Origin: CAXNKH01 sp049296795
Lineage (GTDB): Bacteria; Pseudomonadota; Gammaproteobacteria; Burkholderiales; Burkholderiaceae_C
Length of the DNA: 64,000 bases
Reading direction: 5' to 3'
NCBI GenBank assembly: GCA_049296795.1
Contig: JBAQTC010000054.1
Span: 186,001-250,000 of the forward strand
Shown piece by piece: positions 17,801 to 25,900 of this stretch (its first letter is position 1; each line of letters starts with the position of its first letter). Below the pieces are notes generated by a model. It did no database searches. It saw nothing but the letters and a program-made list of their open reading frames with translations, and was not told the origin of the DNA. The translations under genes were made by a program, and so were the position numbers.

Positions 17801-17810
17801 GATCAGTCTT

Positions 17811-20570
17811 TCATGCCAACTTGCCGTGGCAGTGTTTGTATTTTTTCCCGCTGCCACAAGGGCAAGTCTCATTGCGCCCGACCCGTGCTACGGCTGCAAC
17901 AGGTGCAGCACCGAAAAGTAGAGGGTGATCAGCCGTGGTTTGCACTTCGCCGGTTTCCGTGGGTGAGCTGTAGCTCACATTGGAAATGCTTTCGGCCCGG
18001 CTCTCCATGGCATCGGCGGCCTGCTCCAGTTGTTCGCCGGATTGAACTTTGACCGTCATCAAGATTTTGGTGACTTCGTTTTTAACGGCATCGAGTAACT
18101 GACTAAACAGCTCGAACGCCTCACGCTTGTATTCCTGCTTGGGCTGCTTCTGTGCATAGCCACGCAAATGAATTCCCTGCCGCAGGTAGTCCAGTGCGCT
18201 CAAGTGTTCACGCCAATTGCTGTCAATGCTTTGCAACAGGACGATGCGTTCGAACTGGGTGAAGTTCTCAGCCCCGACTTGCTCGAGTTTGGCGGCAAAG
18301 AGCTGGTCGGCAGCTTGGCACACGGTCTGCAGCACATCTTCATCAGTGATCGCGCTGGCCTGCTCGATCTGATGTTGCAGCGCCAACCCAATCTGCCATT
18401 CGTCGATCAGCACTTTTTCCAGCGCAGCAATATCCCACTGCTCTTCCACCGACTCGACTGGAACGTATTGACCAACCAGATCGCTGAAGCAGCCTTCGCG
18501 TAACGAGGCAATTTGAGCCGTCAAATCAGCGGCGTCAAGGATTTCGTTGCGCTGCTGGTAAATCACTTTGCGCTGATCATTGGCGACATCGTCATACTCC
18601 AACAACTGCTTGCGCATGTCGAAATTGCGGGCTTCCACCTTGCGTTGGGCACCCTCAATGCTACGGGTAACGATACCCGCCTCAATCGCCTCGCCATCGG
18701 GCATCTTGAGGCGGTCCATGATGGCCCTGACCCGGTCCCCCGCAAAAATGCGCATCAAGGCATCGTCCAAGCTCAGGTAAAAGCGTGATGAACCTGGGTC
18801 GCCCTGACGACCCGAACGCCCGCGCAACTGGTTGTCAATCCGGCGCGATTCATGGCGCTCAGTGGCGATGATTCGCAAGCCGCCCAATGATTTGACCTGC
18901 TCATGGTCTTGACTCCACTGGGCTCTTATTGGCTCGATTTGCTGCTGCTTGAGCGCCTCTGTGAGCGACTCGTCGTTCTCAATCGCAGCAATCGACTTAT
19001 CCAAACTACCACCCAACACAATGTCAGTTCCCCGACCTGCCATGTTGGTGGCAATGGTGATCATTTTGGCGCGTCCGGCCTGAGCGATGATGTCGGCTTC
19101 ACGCGCATGTTGCTTGGCATTGAGCACTTGATGCGGCAATTTTTCTCTGTCCAACAACTGCGAAATAACTTCCGAATTCTCAATCGACGTGGTTCCCACC
19201 AGCACCGGCTGCCCTCTCTCATGGCATTCCCGGATGTCATTGATCGCTGCCTCATATTTCTCGCGGGTAGTTTTGTACACCCGGTCCAACTGGTCGTCCC
19301 GGCAACTCAGTCGATTGGGCGGAATCACCACCGTTTCTAAGCCATAAATTTCTTGGAACTCATAGGCTTCGGTGTCGGCTGTTCCAGTCATGCCCGACAG
19401 CTTGCCGTAAAGGCGGAAGTAGTTTTGAAAAGTTATGGATGCCAGGGTCTGGTTTTCAGCCTGGATTGCAACGCCTTCCTTGGCTTCTACCGCCTGATGC
19501 AGTCCTTCACTCCAGCGTCGACCCGTCATCAAGCGGCCAGTAAATTCATCAACGATGGTGATTTCGCCATTTTGGACCACATAGTGCTGGTCACGGTGGT
19601 AAAGGTGATTGGCACGCAAGGCTGCATACAGATGATGCATCAACGTGATGTTGGCAGGATCGTACAAACTGGCGCCTTCAGGAATCAGTCCCAGCTGCGA
19701 GAGAGTTCGCTCTGCATTTTCGTGCCCCTGTTCGGTTAAAAACACCTGCTGGGTTTTTTCATCCAGAGTAAAGTCGCCCGGCTTGGTCACGCCCTCACCC
19801 GTGCGCGGATCAGCTTCCCCCTCCTGCCGTTGCAACACGGGAACAATTTTGTTGATCGCAACGTAGAGATCGGTATGGTCTTCAGCCTGACCACTGATGA
19901 TCAACGGCGTTCTAGCCTCATCGATCAGGATCGAGTCAACCTCGTCAACAATCGCGTAGTTTTGACCCCGCTGCACCCGGTCGGCCACCTCGTACACCAT
20001 GTTGTCGCGTAGGTAATCAAAGCCGTATTCATTGTTGGTGCCGTAAGTGATATCGGCCCGGTAGGCGGCCTGTTTCTCTTCGCGAGTCATTTGGGGCAAA
20101 TTAATCCCCACAGTCAAACCCAGGAAGGTGTAGAGCTTGCCCATCCACTGGGCATCCCGGTTGGCCAGGTAATCGTTGACCGTGACCACGTGAACGCCTT
20201 TGTCAGTCAGGGCATTCAGATATACCGCCAGCGTGGCTGTCAGGGTCTTACCCTCGCCAGTCCGCATTTCTGAAATTTTTCCCTGATGCAGTGACATGCC
20301 CCCCAACAACTGAACGTCGAAGTGGCGCATTTTCATCACCCGCTTGGAGCCTTCACGCACCACAGCAAAGGCCTCTGGCAACAAAGCATCCAGCGTCTCC
20401 CCCTGGGCCACTCGAGTCCGGAACTCTTGCGTCTTGGAACGCAAGTCGTCGTCACTCAGTTTTTCGAGCTGCTCCTCCATTGCATTGATGCGCACCACGC
20501 TGGAACGGTATTGCTTGAGCAAGCGGTCATTGCGACTGCCGAAAATTTTGGTCAGGATATTGATGGCCAT
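17811..20570 (-). CDS. secA: Preprotein translocase ATPase SecA
   Basis: Motor ATPase of the SecYEG translocon. 919 residues with Walker A MRTGEGKT at 102-109, the DEVDSILIDEARTPLI helicase motif, the preprotein-binding domain, NMAGRGTDIVLGG, and the C-terminal zinc-binding SecB-docking tail CPCGSGKKYKHCHG (about 900-914). Full length. The upstream region to the divergent dciA gene carries a structured element (20623-20740) and no recognisable secM-like gene. Confidence 0.98.
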   Translation of the reverse strand: MAINILTKIFGSRNDRLLKQYRSSVVRINAMEEQLEKLSDDDLRSKTQEFRTRVAQGETLDALLPEAFAVVREGSKRVMKMRHFDVQLLGGMSLHQGKISEMRTGEGKTLTATLAVYLNALTDKGVHVVTVNDYLANRDAQWMGKLYTFLGLTVGINLPQMTREEKQAAYRADITYGTNNEYGFDYLRDNMVYEVADRVQRGQNYAIVDEVDSILIDEARTPLIISGQAEDHTDLYVAINKIVPVLQRQEGEADPRTGEGVTKPGDFTLDEKTQQVFLTEQGHENAERTLSQLGLIPEGASLYDPANITLMHHLYAALRANHLYHRDQHYVVQNGEITIVDEFTGRLMTGRRWSEGLHQAVEAKEGVAIQAENQTLASITFQNYFRLYGKLSGMTGTADTEAYEFQEIYGLETVVIPPNRLSCRDDQLDRVYKTTREKYEAAINDIRECHERGQPVLVGTTSIENSEVISQLLDREKLPHQVLNAKQHAREADIIAQAGRAKMITIATNMAGRGTDIVLGGSLDKSIAAIENDESLTEALKQQQIEPIRAQWSQDHEQVKSLGGLRIIATERHESRRIDNQLRGRSGRQGDPGSSRFYLSLDDALMRIFAGDRVRAIMDRLKMPDGEAIEAGIVTRSIEGAQRKVEARNFDMRKQLLEYDDVANDQRKVIYQQRNEILDAADLTAQIASLREGCFSDLVGQYVPVESVEEQWDIAALEKVLIDEWQIGLALQHQIEQASAITDEDVLQTVCQAADQLFAAKLEQVGAENFTQFERIVLLQSIDSNWREHLSALDYLRQGIHLRGYAQKQPKQEYKREAFELFSQLLDAVKNEVTKILMTVKVQSGEQLEQAADAMESRAESISNVSYSSPTETGEVQTTADHPLLFGAAPVAAVARVGRNETCPCGSGKKYKHCHGKLA

Positions 20571-20622
20571 GAATGCAGTACCGCCTTGCCAACCCGTGAA
20601 GGTCAGCCATGAAGCGCAATCC

Positions 20623-20740
20623 TTTTTCTATCTGAGGAGGAAAAGTTTTTCGCAGCAGGGCGCCACCCCAGTTGGGGGACTCTCCTGCTGCAATCAATCA
20701 GAACCGGCATTTTACCTGCGCCGCGAGGAGGTTTCTCCTG
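20623..20740. other. Structured intergenic element between secA and dciA
   Basis: The 226-base gap between divergent secA and dciA is not featureless. An 8-bp stem GCAGCAGG (20652-20659)/CCTGCTGC (20684-20691) encloses a second hairpin CCCC-AGTT-GGGG, and a further hairpin AGGAG-GTTT-CTCCT sits at 20726-20739. Two stretches read similarly as direct repeats (CTATCTGAGGAGGAAA at 20625-20640 and TACCTGCGCCGCGAGGAGG near 20713-20731). No T-run follows the stems, so they do not look like terminators. It could act as a leader RNA of secA or of dciA, or be a dispersed repeat. No function is claimed. Confidence 0.4.
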
Positions 20741-20796
20741 GGCATTGACCCGCCCCACAAACCTGCCATCGCTGATAATCAAATGAACACGACTAA

Positions 20797-21126
20797 ATGC
20801 CCCAGACCGAACTCATGGATCGTCGCCACACTCCGGTTAGCCTATTGCAAGCCAGCCAAGATTCGCCCATGCTGGCGCGTCTGGCCGAGCTGACACGGGA
20901 CTCCACGGCCCGGCTTAAAGCGATCGAGTCACTGATCCCCAGTGCTCTACGTTCCAGCGTGAAAGCTGGCCCAATCGAAGGTTTGAGTTGGTGTTTGCTT
21001 CTGGACAATAACGCAGCCGCCTCCAAAATTCGGCAACTGCTTCCCGCTTTGGAAGCCCATCTGCGCAGCAAGGGCTGGGACAACATCGCCATTCGCTTGA
21101 AAATCCGGGTAGCGCGCCCACGCTAA
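20797..21126 (+). CDS. DciA-like protein (DUF721)
   Basis: 109-residue protein resembling the DUF721/DciA family, whose best-studied members load the replicative helicase DnaB in bacteria lacking DnaC. Visible features are DSPMLARLAELTRDS, LIPSALRSSVKAGPIEG, WCLLLDNNAAASKIRQLLPAL and a basic C-terminus. This is the short form common in Burkholderiales. Starts at 20797 or at the in-frame ATG 20815 are both possible. It is divergent from secA. The helicase-loading role is by family only. Confidence 0.75.
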   Translation: MPQTELMDRRHTPVSLLQASQDSPMLARLAELTRDSTARLKAIESLIPSALRSSVKAGPIEGLSWCLLLDNNAAASKIRQLLPALEAHLRSKGWDNIAIRLKIRVARPR

Positions 21127-21132
21127 GCAACA

Positions 21133-21166
21133 AAAAACCCGCTCTCCAATGAAGAAGGCGGGTTTT
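21133..21166 (+). terminator. Rho-independent terminator after the DUF721 gene
   Basis: AAAACCCGC (21134-21142) pairs with GCGGGTTTT (21158-21166) across a 15-base loop, 7 bases after the stop codon. A and T flanks make it usable from both sides, so it can also stop transcription coming from the minus-strand tRNA-Thr. Confidence 0.85.
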
Positions 21167-21198
21167 GAGGGTTCTTGATACTGTATGAAACAGTCAAA

Positions 21199-21274
21199 TG
21201 GTGCCGATTGTCGGAATCGAACTGACGACCTACCGCTTACAAGGCGGTTGCTCTACCAACTGAGCTAAATCGGC
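21199..21274 (-). tRNA. tRNA-Thr (anticodon TGT)
   Basis: A 76-base cloverleaf on the minus strand with encoded CCA (21199-21201). Acceptor arms GCCGATT and AATCGGC pair; the anticodon stem ACCGC/GCGGT holds loop CTTGTAA, giving anticodon TGT; the T arm contains GTTCGATTC. It lies 11 bases downstream of sspB and upstream of the DUF721 terminator. Confidence 0.96.
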
Positions 21275-21285
21275 ACGGGCAAATT

Positions 21286-21738
21286 TTACTTCACTCGCGT
21301 GAGCACCGGACGCGGACCGGCAGGGGGGCGTGGGGGTGGATCTGTTGCTTCTGTGTCTGCGGGTAAGTACTTCGAATCCTTACTTGCACCACGCCCTTGT
21401 TGCACCGCAGAGGCCGCAGGCGAGGGGAAAGCCATCCCCTGCCCATTCTCTTTCGCGTAGATCGCGATGACTCGTCCTACTGGCACCATGATCTCGCGTG
21501 CTACGCCGGAGAAACGGGCCTTGAATTCGATAAATTCATTGCCCAGCTTGAGTGAACTGGTCGCGTCAAGCCCTACGTTGAGAACGATTTCGCCGTCCTT
21601 GACATATTCCACTGGAACTTGAACCGTGTTGTCCACCAGAACCGCAAGGTAAGGCGTCAATCCATTATCGGTACACCATTCGTGCAAAGCTCGTATCAGA
21701 TAGGGGCGCGTTGCGCTGGAGTCCTTGGCGTCAAACAT
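21286..21738 (-). CDS. sspB: ClpXP adaptor SspB (stringent starvation protein B)
   Basis: Adaptor that tethers ssrA-tagged proteins to ClpXP. 150 residues from the ATG at 21738: a folded N-terminal substrate-binding domain (RPYLIRALHEWCTDNGLTPYL, ... FSGVAREIMVPVGRVIAIYAKENGQGM), a variable linker, and a proline-rich C-terminus ending PRPVLTRVK, which is the ClpX-docking tail. It follows sspA by 19 bases, the canonical sspA-sspB operon. A TTG one codon further upstream is not preferred. Confidence 0.94.
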   Translation of the reverse strand: MFDAKDSSATRPYLIRALHEWCTDNGLTPYLAVLVDNTVQVPVEYVKDGEIVLNVGLDATSSLKLGNEFIEFKARFSGVAREIMVPVGRVIAIYAKENGQGMAFPSPAASAVQQGRGASKDSKYLPADTEATDPPPRPPAGPRPVLTRVK

Positions 21739-21757
21739 CAAAAAACCTGATGACGCA

Positions 21758-22369
21758 TTACTTACGCATGACTTTCTCAGACGGCGTCAGTGCCTCGATA
21801 AAAGCAGGACGCGAAAAGATTCGCTCTGCATATTTCAGCAATGGTGCGGCATTTTTGCTCAACTCGATTCCATAGCTGTCCAAACGCCAAAGCAAAGGGG
21901 CAATAGCCACATCAAGCATCGAAAAACCGTCCCCAAGCATGTACTTGTTCTTCAAAAAGACGGGAGCCAATTGGGTCAAACGATCCCTGATGTGGGAGCG
22001 AGCTTTGTCCAAATTTTTCTCGTTGTTTTTGGCGCCTCTGGCTTCCAGCGTTGAGACATGAACGAACAATTCTTTTTCGAAATTCAGGAGGAACAGCCGT
22101 ACCCGAGCCCGGTCCACCGGGTCACCCGGCATCAACTGAGGGTGCGGAAAACGCTCATCAATGTACTCGTTGATGATGTTGGACTCATACAGAATCAGGT
22201 CGCGCTCGACCAGAATCGGAACTTGTCCGTAGGGGTTCATCACATTGATGTCTTCAGGCTTGCTGTAGAGATCGACATCACGAATTTCGAAGTCCATTCC
22301 CTTCTCAAACAACACGAAGCGGCATCGGTGAGAAAAAGGGCAGGTAGTTCCTGAATACAGCACCATCAT
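21758..22369 (-). CDS. sspA: Stringent starvation protein A (GST fold)
   Basis: RNA-polymerase-associated glutathione S-transferase-like regulator. 203 residues with the N-terminal thioredoxin-like domain (MVLYSGTTCPFSHRCRFVL, NPYGQVPILVERDLILYES) and an all-helical C-terminal domain. The surface PHP-like segment of SspA appears as FPHPQLMPGDPVDRAR. The gene starts 28 bases from a perfect 15-base palindrome at 22397-22411, and two terminator hairpins isolate it from petC. Confidence 0.93.
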   Translation of the reverse strand: MMVLYSGTTCPFSHRCRFVLFEKGMDFEIRDVDLYSKPEDINVMNPYGQVPILVERDLILYESNIINEYIDERFPHPQLMPGDPVDRARVRLFLLNFEKELFVHVSTLEARGAKNNEKNLDKARSHIRDRLTQLAPVFLKNKYMLGDGFSMLDVAIAPLLWRLDSYGIELSKNAAPLLKYAERIFSRPAFIEALTPSEKVMRK

Positions 22370-22396
22370 GGTGGAATCTCCTAAAAATCAAAACAT

Positions 22397-22411
22397 AGTT
22401 TCATTGAAACT
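22397..22411. promoter_or_regulatory. 15-base palindrome upstream of sspA
   Basis: AGTTTCATTGAAACT: two perfect 7-base arms around one central base. It sits in the likely promoter/5' leader of sspA. It could be an operator or an RNA hairpin; no regulator is identified. Confidence 0.35.
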
Positions 22412-22414
22412 AAA

Positions 22415-22445
22415 AGAGTGGGGGCGCCATATGCACACCCACTCT
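22415..22445 (-). terminator. Second terminator-like hairpin after petC
   Basis: AGAGTGGG (22415-22422) and CCCACTCT (22438-22445) form a perfect 8-bp stem. Read on the minus strand it ends CCCACTCTTTT, so it can serve as a back-up intrinsic terminator immediately after the first one, just ahead of the sspA promoter region. Confidence 0.6.
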
Positions 22446-22484
22446 GAAAAACTCGTTTCACATCTTATGGATATGAGACGAGTT
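22446..22484 (-). terminator. Intrinsic terminator of the petABC operon
   Basis: Minus-strand stem AACTCGTCTCA/TGAAACGAGTT (11 bp with one G-T pair; plus-strand arms 22450-22460 and 22474-22484) followed by a T-run. It lies 12 bases after the petC stop. Confidence 0.8.
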
Positions 22485-22495
22485 ACTTGCCTGTG

Positions 22496-23257
22496 TTACT
22501 TGACGTCTTTCCAGTAGGCAGCATTGAGTCGCCAAGCTGCCAGCGTAAAGATACCCAAGAAAATCAAAACCCAGACCCCAACACGAACCCGGGTGTTTTG
22601 TGAAGGCTCTGCCATCCATTGCAAATAACTAACCAGGTCGCCAACCGCTTCGTCATATTGCAACGGAGTCAAACTGCCTGGGCTTACTTGCGTCCAACCT
22701 TTAAAAACCTGGGTGGCATGGCCGTGTTCTTCACGCATTTCATACACAGGACGGCGCTGACCCTGCAACTCCCACAGCGCATGCGGCATACCGACACTTG
22801 GGAAAACCAGATTATTCCAGCCCGTTGCTTTGGTCGCGTCCGGATAGTAGGAGCGCAAATAGGTATAGAGGTAGTCGCCGCCACTGCCTTGACTGCCCGA
22901 AGCGCGGGACCGGGCAATCACTGACAAGTCGGGTGGATTGGCGCCGAACCAGTCCTTGGCCTGTTTGGGATCAATCGATGCCTTCATGATCTCACCAACT
23001 TTTTCGGAGGTGAACATCAAGTTGTCTTTGATTTGCTGATCGGTCAGGCCAATATCCTTGAGTCGATTAAAGCGCATGAATGCTGCCGAATGACAGTTCA
23101 GGCAGTAATTGACGAACAACTTGGCACCATTTTGCAAAGCAACCAGGTCATTGGTTTTGTTGGGCGCTTTATCCCAGGTAATACCGCCTTCACTGGAAGC
23201 GTGTGCCCCCGCCATCAATCCCAAGGTTGCGACCCAAGCGAGAAGTAGTTTTTTCAT
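22496..23257 (-). CDS. petC: Cytochrome c1 of the bc1 complex
   Basis: Membrane-anchored c-type haem subunit of ubiquinol:cytochrome c reductase. 253 residues: Sec signal peptide (about 1-20, ending AHA), haem attachment CLNCH at 52-56, the axial methionine region near FPSVGMPHALWE, and a C-terminal membrane anchor around 228-247 followed by a lysine-containing tail. Third gene of petABC, 14 bases after petB. Electrons pass from the Rieske protein to this haem and then to a soluble cytochrome c. Confidence 0.96.
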   Translation of the reverse strand: MKKLLLAWVATLGLMAGAHASSEGGITWDKAPNKTNDLVALQNGAKLFVNYCLNCHSAAFMRFNRLKDIGLTDQQIKDNLMFTSEKVGEIMKASIDPKQAKDWFGANPPDLSVIARSRASGSQGSGGDYLYTYLRSYYPDATKATGWNNLVFPSVGMPHALWELQGQRRPVYEMREEHGHATQVFKGWTQVSPGSLTPLQYDEAVGDLVSYLQWMAEPSQNTRVRVGVWVLIFLGIFTLAAWRLNAAYWKDVK

Positions 23258-23271
23258 TGTTTTTCTCCAGC

Positions 23272-24672
23272 TTAGTGGGCAGTGAAAGTCACGCGGTCAG
23301 GAACGACTTTGGGTGTACCCAAACGACTCCACCAAGGCATCAGCAGGAAAAATCCGAAGTAGAACAAGGTCCCCACTTGAGAGACACGCTCGCCGATCTG
23401 TGAGGGGGGTTGCACACCCAAGTAGGCCAGCACCACGAAGTTAATCACAAAAATACCGTACAAATAGGTATGCCAGTCTGGGCGATAGCGGATCGATTTG
23501 ACCGGGCTGTAATCGAGCCAAGGCAGGAAGAACAGAATCACCACCGCGCCACCCATCACCACAACGCCCCAGAACTTGGCGTCAATCGACAACATCAGCA
23601 CCGAAGCCAGAACAGCCGCACCGACGATCAGCGCCTTGCACCAGCTCGTCATTTTGAACTTGACAATGCTCAGAACAGCTGCGCCCAGCACACAGGCAAT
23701 CAAGGCAATCATCATTTCGCTGGTAATGGCACGCAGCATGGAGTAATACGGCGTGAAATACCAGACTGGCGCGATATGAGCTGGGGTCTTAAGTGGATCG
23801 GCCGGAATGAAGTTGTTGTATTCAAGGAAATAACCACCCAGCTCAGGCGCAAAGAAGATGATGGCACTGAACACCATCAGGAACAGGCTGACACCGAAAA
23901 TGTCATGCACGGTGTAGTAGGGGTGAAACGGAATGCCGTCCAAGGGATGACCGTCAGCGCCCTTGGTAGCTTTGATTTCAACACCGTCGGGGTTGTTGGA
24001 GCCCACTTCGTGCAAGGCAATGATGTGCGCCGCCACCAGTCCCAGCAAAACCAGCGGAACGGCAATGACGTGAAAACTGAAGAAACGGTTCAAGGTCGCA
24101 TCACCCACCACAAAATCGCCGCGAATCAACAAGGCAAGGTCAGGGCCAATAAAGGGAATCGCGGCAAACAGATTCACGATCACCTGGGCGCCCCAGTAGC
24201 TCATCTGCCCCCATGGCAGCAAATAGCCCATAAAAGCTTCAGCCATCAGACACAGGAAAATGGCGCAACCAAAAATCCATACCAATTCGCGCGGCTTGCG
24301 ATAAGAGCCATACAACAGGCCACGGAACATGTGTAAATACACCACCACGAAGAAGGCAGAAGCGCCAGTGGAATGCATGTAACGGATCAACCAACCCCAA
24401 GGCACATCACGCATGATGTATTCGACCGAACCGAAAGCCAGCGCAGCGTCGGGCTTGTAATGCATCGTGAGGAAAATACCCGTCACGATTTGGATCACCA
24501 GCACCAACAAGGACAGCGAACCAAAGATGTACCAGAAGTTGAAGTTCTTCGGTGCGTAGTACTCGCTCATGTGCTCTTTGAAGAGCTTGCTCAGCGGGAA
24601 GCGGTTGTCCACCCAATTCAGCAGCTTTTCAGCCGCTGGTGCGTTGGGGGAGATTTCTTTCATTTCAGCCAT
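23272..24672 (-). CDS. petB: Cytochrome b of the bc1 complex
   Basis: Dihaem quinol-oxidising subunit, 466 residues with eight or more membrane spans and a beta-type C-terminal extension. Haem-ligating histidines are in MHSTGASAFFVVVYLHMFRG and SFHVIAVPLVLLGLVAAHI (quoted parts are the b-haem helices). The Qo-site motif, PEWY in mitochondria and alphaproteobacteria, is PVWY here (23758-23769). The gene is between petA and petC. Proton-motive Q-cycle function is assigned from the family. Confidence 0.97.
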   Translation of the reverse strand: MAEMKEISPNAPAAEKLLNWVDNRFPLSKLFKEHMSEYYAPKNFNFWYIFGSLSLLVLVIQIVTGIFLTMHYKPDAALAFGSVEYIMRDVPWGWLIRYMHSTGASAFFVVVYLHMFRGLLYGSYRKPRELVWIFGCAIFLCLMAEAFMGYLLPWGQMSYWGAQVIVNLFAAIPFIGPDLALLIRGDFVVGDATLNRFFSFHVIAVPLVLLGLVAAHIIALHEVGSNNPDGVEIKATKGADGHPLDGIPFHPYYTVHDIFGVSLFLMVFSAIIFFAPELGGYFLEYNNFIPADPLKTPAHIAPVWYFTPYYSMLRAITSEMMIALIACVLGAAVLSIVKFKMTSWCKALIVGAAVLASVLMLSIDAKFWGVVVMGGAVVILFFLPWLDYSPVKSIRYRPDWHTYLYGIFVINFVVLAYLGVQPPSQIGERVSQVGTLFYFGFFLLMPWWSRLGTPKVVPDRVTFTAH

Positions 24673-24695
24673 CGTGTGCTCCGAGTCGCTGGGGT

Positions 24696-25310
24696 TCAGG
24701 CTTTTTTATCTTCACCGATCAGCAACTTGCTGTCGGAGAGGTACATATGGGGCGGCACTTCAAGATTGTCCGGTGCGGGCTTGTTCTTGAACACACGACC
24801 AGCCATGTCAAAAGTTGAACCGTGACAGGGGCAGAGAAAACCGCCTTTCCAATCGTCGGGCAGCGAAGGCTGGGCTCCGAGCTGAAATTTCTCAATCGGT
24901 GAACAACCCAAATGCGAGCAGATGCCCACAGCAACCATGATCTCGGGCTTGATCGAACGTACTTCATTGCGTGCATATTCGGGCGTCAGCTCCGAAGGGT
25001 TGCGCTCTGACTTGGGGTCGGCCAACTGAGCATCCATCCCCTTCAAGGTGGCCAATTGCTCGGGGGTGCGCTTGACAATCCAGACCGGCTTGCCACGCCA
25101 CTCAACCGTCAACTTCTCTCCCGGCTTGAGGGCAGAAATATCGACTTCGACCGCAGCTCCGGCGGCCTTGGCCCGCTCTGAGGGCTGAAAACTACTGACA
25201 AATGGAACAGCAACGGCGGCTGCACCTGCTGCACCAACACAACCGGAGGTGATCAGCCACGTTCGTTTGCTGGTGTCGACCTGACTGTCGACGACAAGGG
25301 TGTCACTCAT
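24696..25310 (-). CDS. petA: Rieske iron-sulfur subunit of the bc1 complex
   Basis: 204 residues from the ATG at 25310. The [2Fe-2S] cluster ligands are in CSHLGC and CPCHGS, with the C-terminal domain ending in a beta-sheet. The N-terminus has a single uncleaved anchor (TWLITSGCVGAAGAAAVAVP) preceded by SKRTWL, a Tat-type signal with KR in place of the usual RR. tatABC is present in this window. First gene of petABC; a candidate promoter is at 25353-25382. Confidence 0.96.
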   Translation of the reverse strand: MSDTLVVDSQVDTSKRTWLITSGCVGAAGAAAVAVPFVSSFQPSERAKAAGAAVEVDISALKPGEKLTVEWRGKPVWIVKRTPEQLATLKGMDAQLADPKSERNPSELTPEYARNEVRSIKPEIMVAVGICSHLGCSPIEKFQLGAQPSLPDDWKGGFLCPCHGSTFDMAGRVFKNKPAPDNLEVPPHMYLSDSKLLIGEDKKA

Positions 25311-25352
25311 GGAAATCCTCAATGAAAACATCACTATTGGGGTTAACCAGCG

Positions 25353-25382
25353 ATTGTAGCCGAGCTGCCGGGCGCAACCCAA
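25353..25382 (-). promoter_or_regulatory. Candidate promoter of petABC
   Basis: On the minus strand TTGGGT (25377-25382), 18-base spacer, TACAAT (25353-25358). The predicted start leaves a leader of about 35 bases to the petA ATG. Confidence 0.5.
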
Positions 25383-25410
25383 CCCAAGCCCTAGGGGGAA
25401 CCAACCGCCC

Positions 25411-25440
25411 TTGACAACGGGCAATTTTGCAAGGGACACT
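25411..25440 (+). promoter_or_regulatory. Candidate promoter of mscL
   Basis: A perfect TTGACA (25411-25416) with 18 bases to a weak GACACT (25435-25440). The start of transcription would lie about 25 bases before the mscL ATG. Confidence 0.4.
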
Positions 25441-25471
25441 GCTGCCAACCTTAAAACTGGAGTGACTCAAG

Positions 25472-25900
25472 ATGAAGATTGCGCAAGAATTTCGGGATTT
25501 TGCCGTCAAAGGCAATGTGATTGATCTGGCTGTCGGCGTGATCATTGGTGGTGCTTTTGGGAAAATTGTCGACTCCGTGGTGAGCGACCTGTTCATGCCG
25601 CTGGTCGGCGGAGTGGTTGGAAAACTGGATTTTTCCAACCTTTTCCTGGTTTTGTCTCAACCGCCAGCAGGAACGCTGATCACGCTCGATGCCCTCAAAA
25701 AAGCCGGTGTTCCGGTGTTCGCTTATGGAAACTTCATCACGGTAGCCGTGAATTTTACGATTTTGGCCTTCATCATTTTCCTGATGATCAAGCAAATCAA
25801 CCGGCTCAAAGCAAGCGATCCAGAACCCGTCGCGGCCCCCGTCAGCATTCCTGAAGATGTTTTACTGCTACGGGAAATTCGCGACAGCCTTAAGAAATAA
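25472..25900 (+). CDS. mscL: Large-conductance mechanosensitive channel MscL
   Basis: 142-residue pentameric channel protein that releases solutes on hypo-osmotic shock. It begins MKIAQEFRDFAVKGNVIDLA, has the pore-lining TM1 (AVGVIIGGAFGKIVDSVV), a periplasmic loop, TM2 (FITVAVNFTILAFIIFLMIK), and the cytoplasmic helix PEDVLLLREIRDSLKK. Slightly longer than E. coli MscL. It is divergent from petA and overlaps the convergent pdxA by 11 bases. Confidence 0.97.
   Translation: MKIAQEFRDFAVKGNVIDLAVGVIIGGAFGKIVDSVVSDLFMPLVGGVVGKLDFSNLFLVLSQPPAGTLITLDALKKAGVPVFAYGNFITVAVNFTILAFIIFLMIKQINRLKASDPEPVAAPVSIPEDVLLLREIRDSLKK

Noticed and set aside
20595..20730. Glycine-riboswitch-like look of the secA leader read on the minus strand (GGAGAG, CTCAG...AAAAAGGA)
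   Set aside because: The invariant core of the aptamer (CCGAAG-type loop) is missing, the stem order differs, and a secA gene is not a usual target. Kept only as a structured element of unknown type.
23410..24336. 308-codon plus-strand frame opposite petB
   Set aside because: Very rich in Gln/His/Asn because it mirrors hydrophobic codons; no domain and wholly antisense to cytochrome b.
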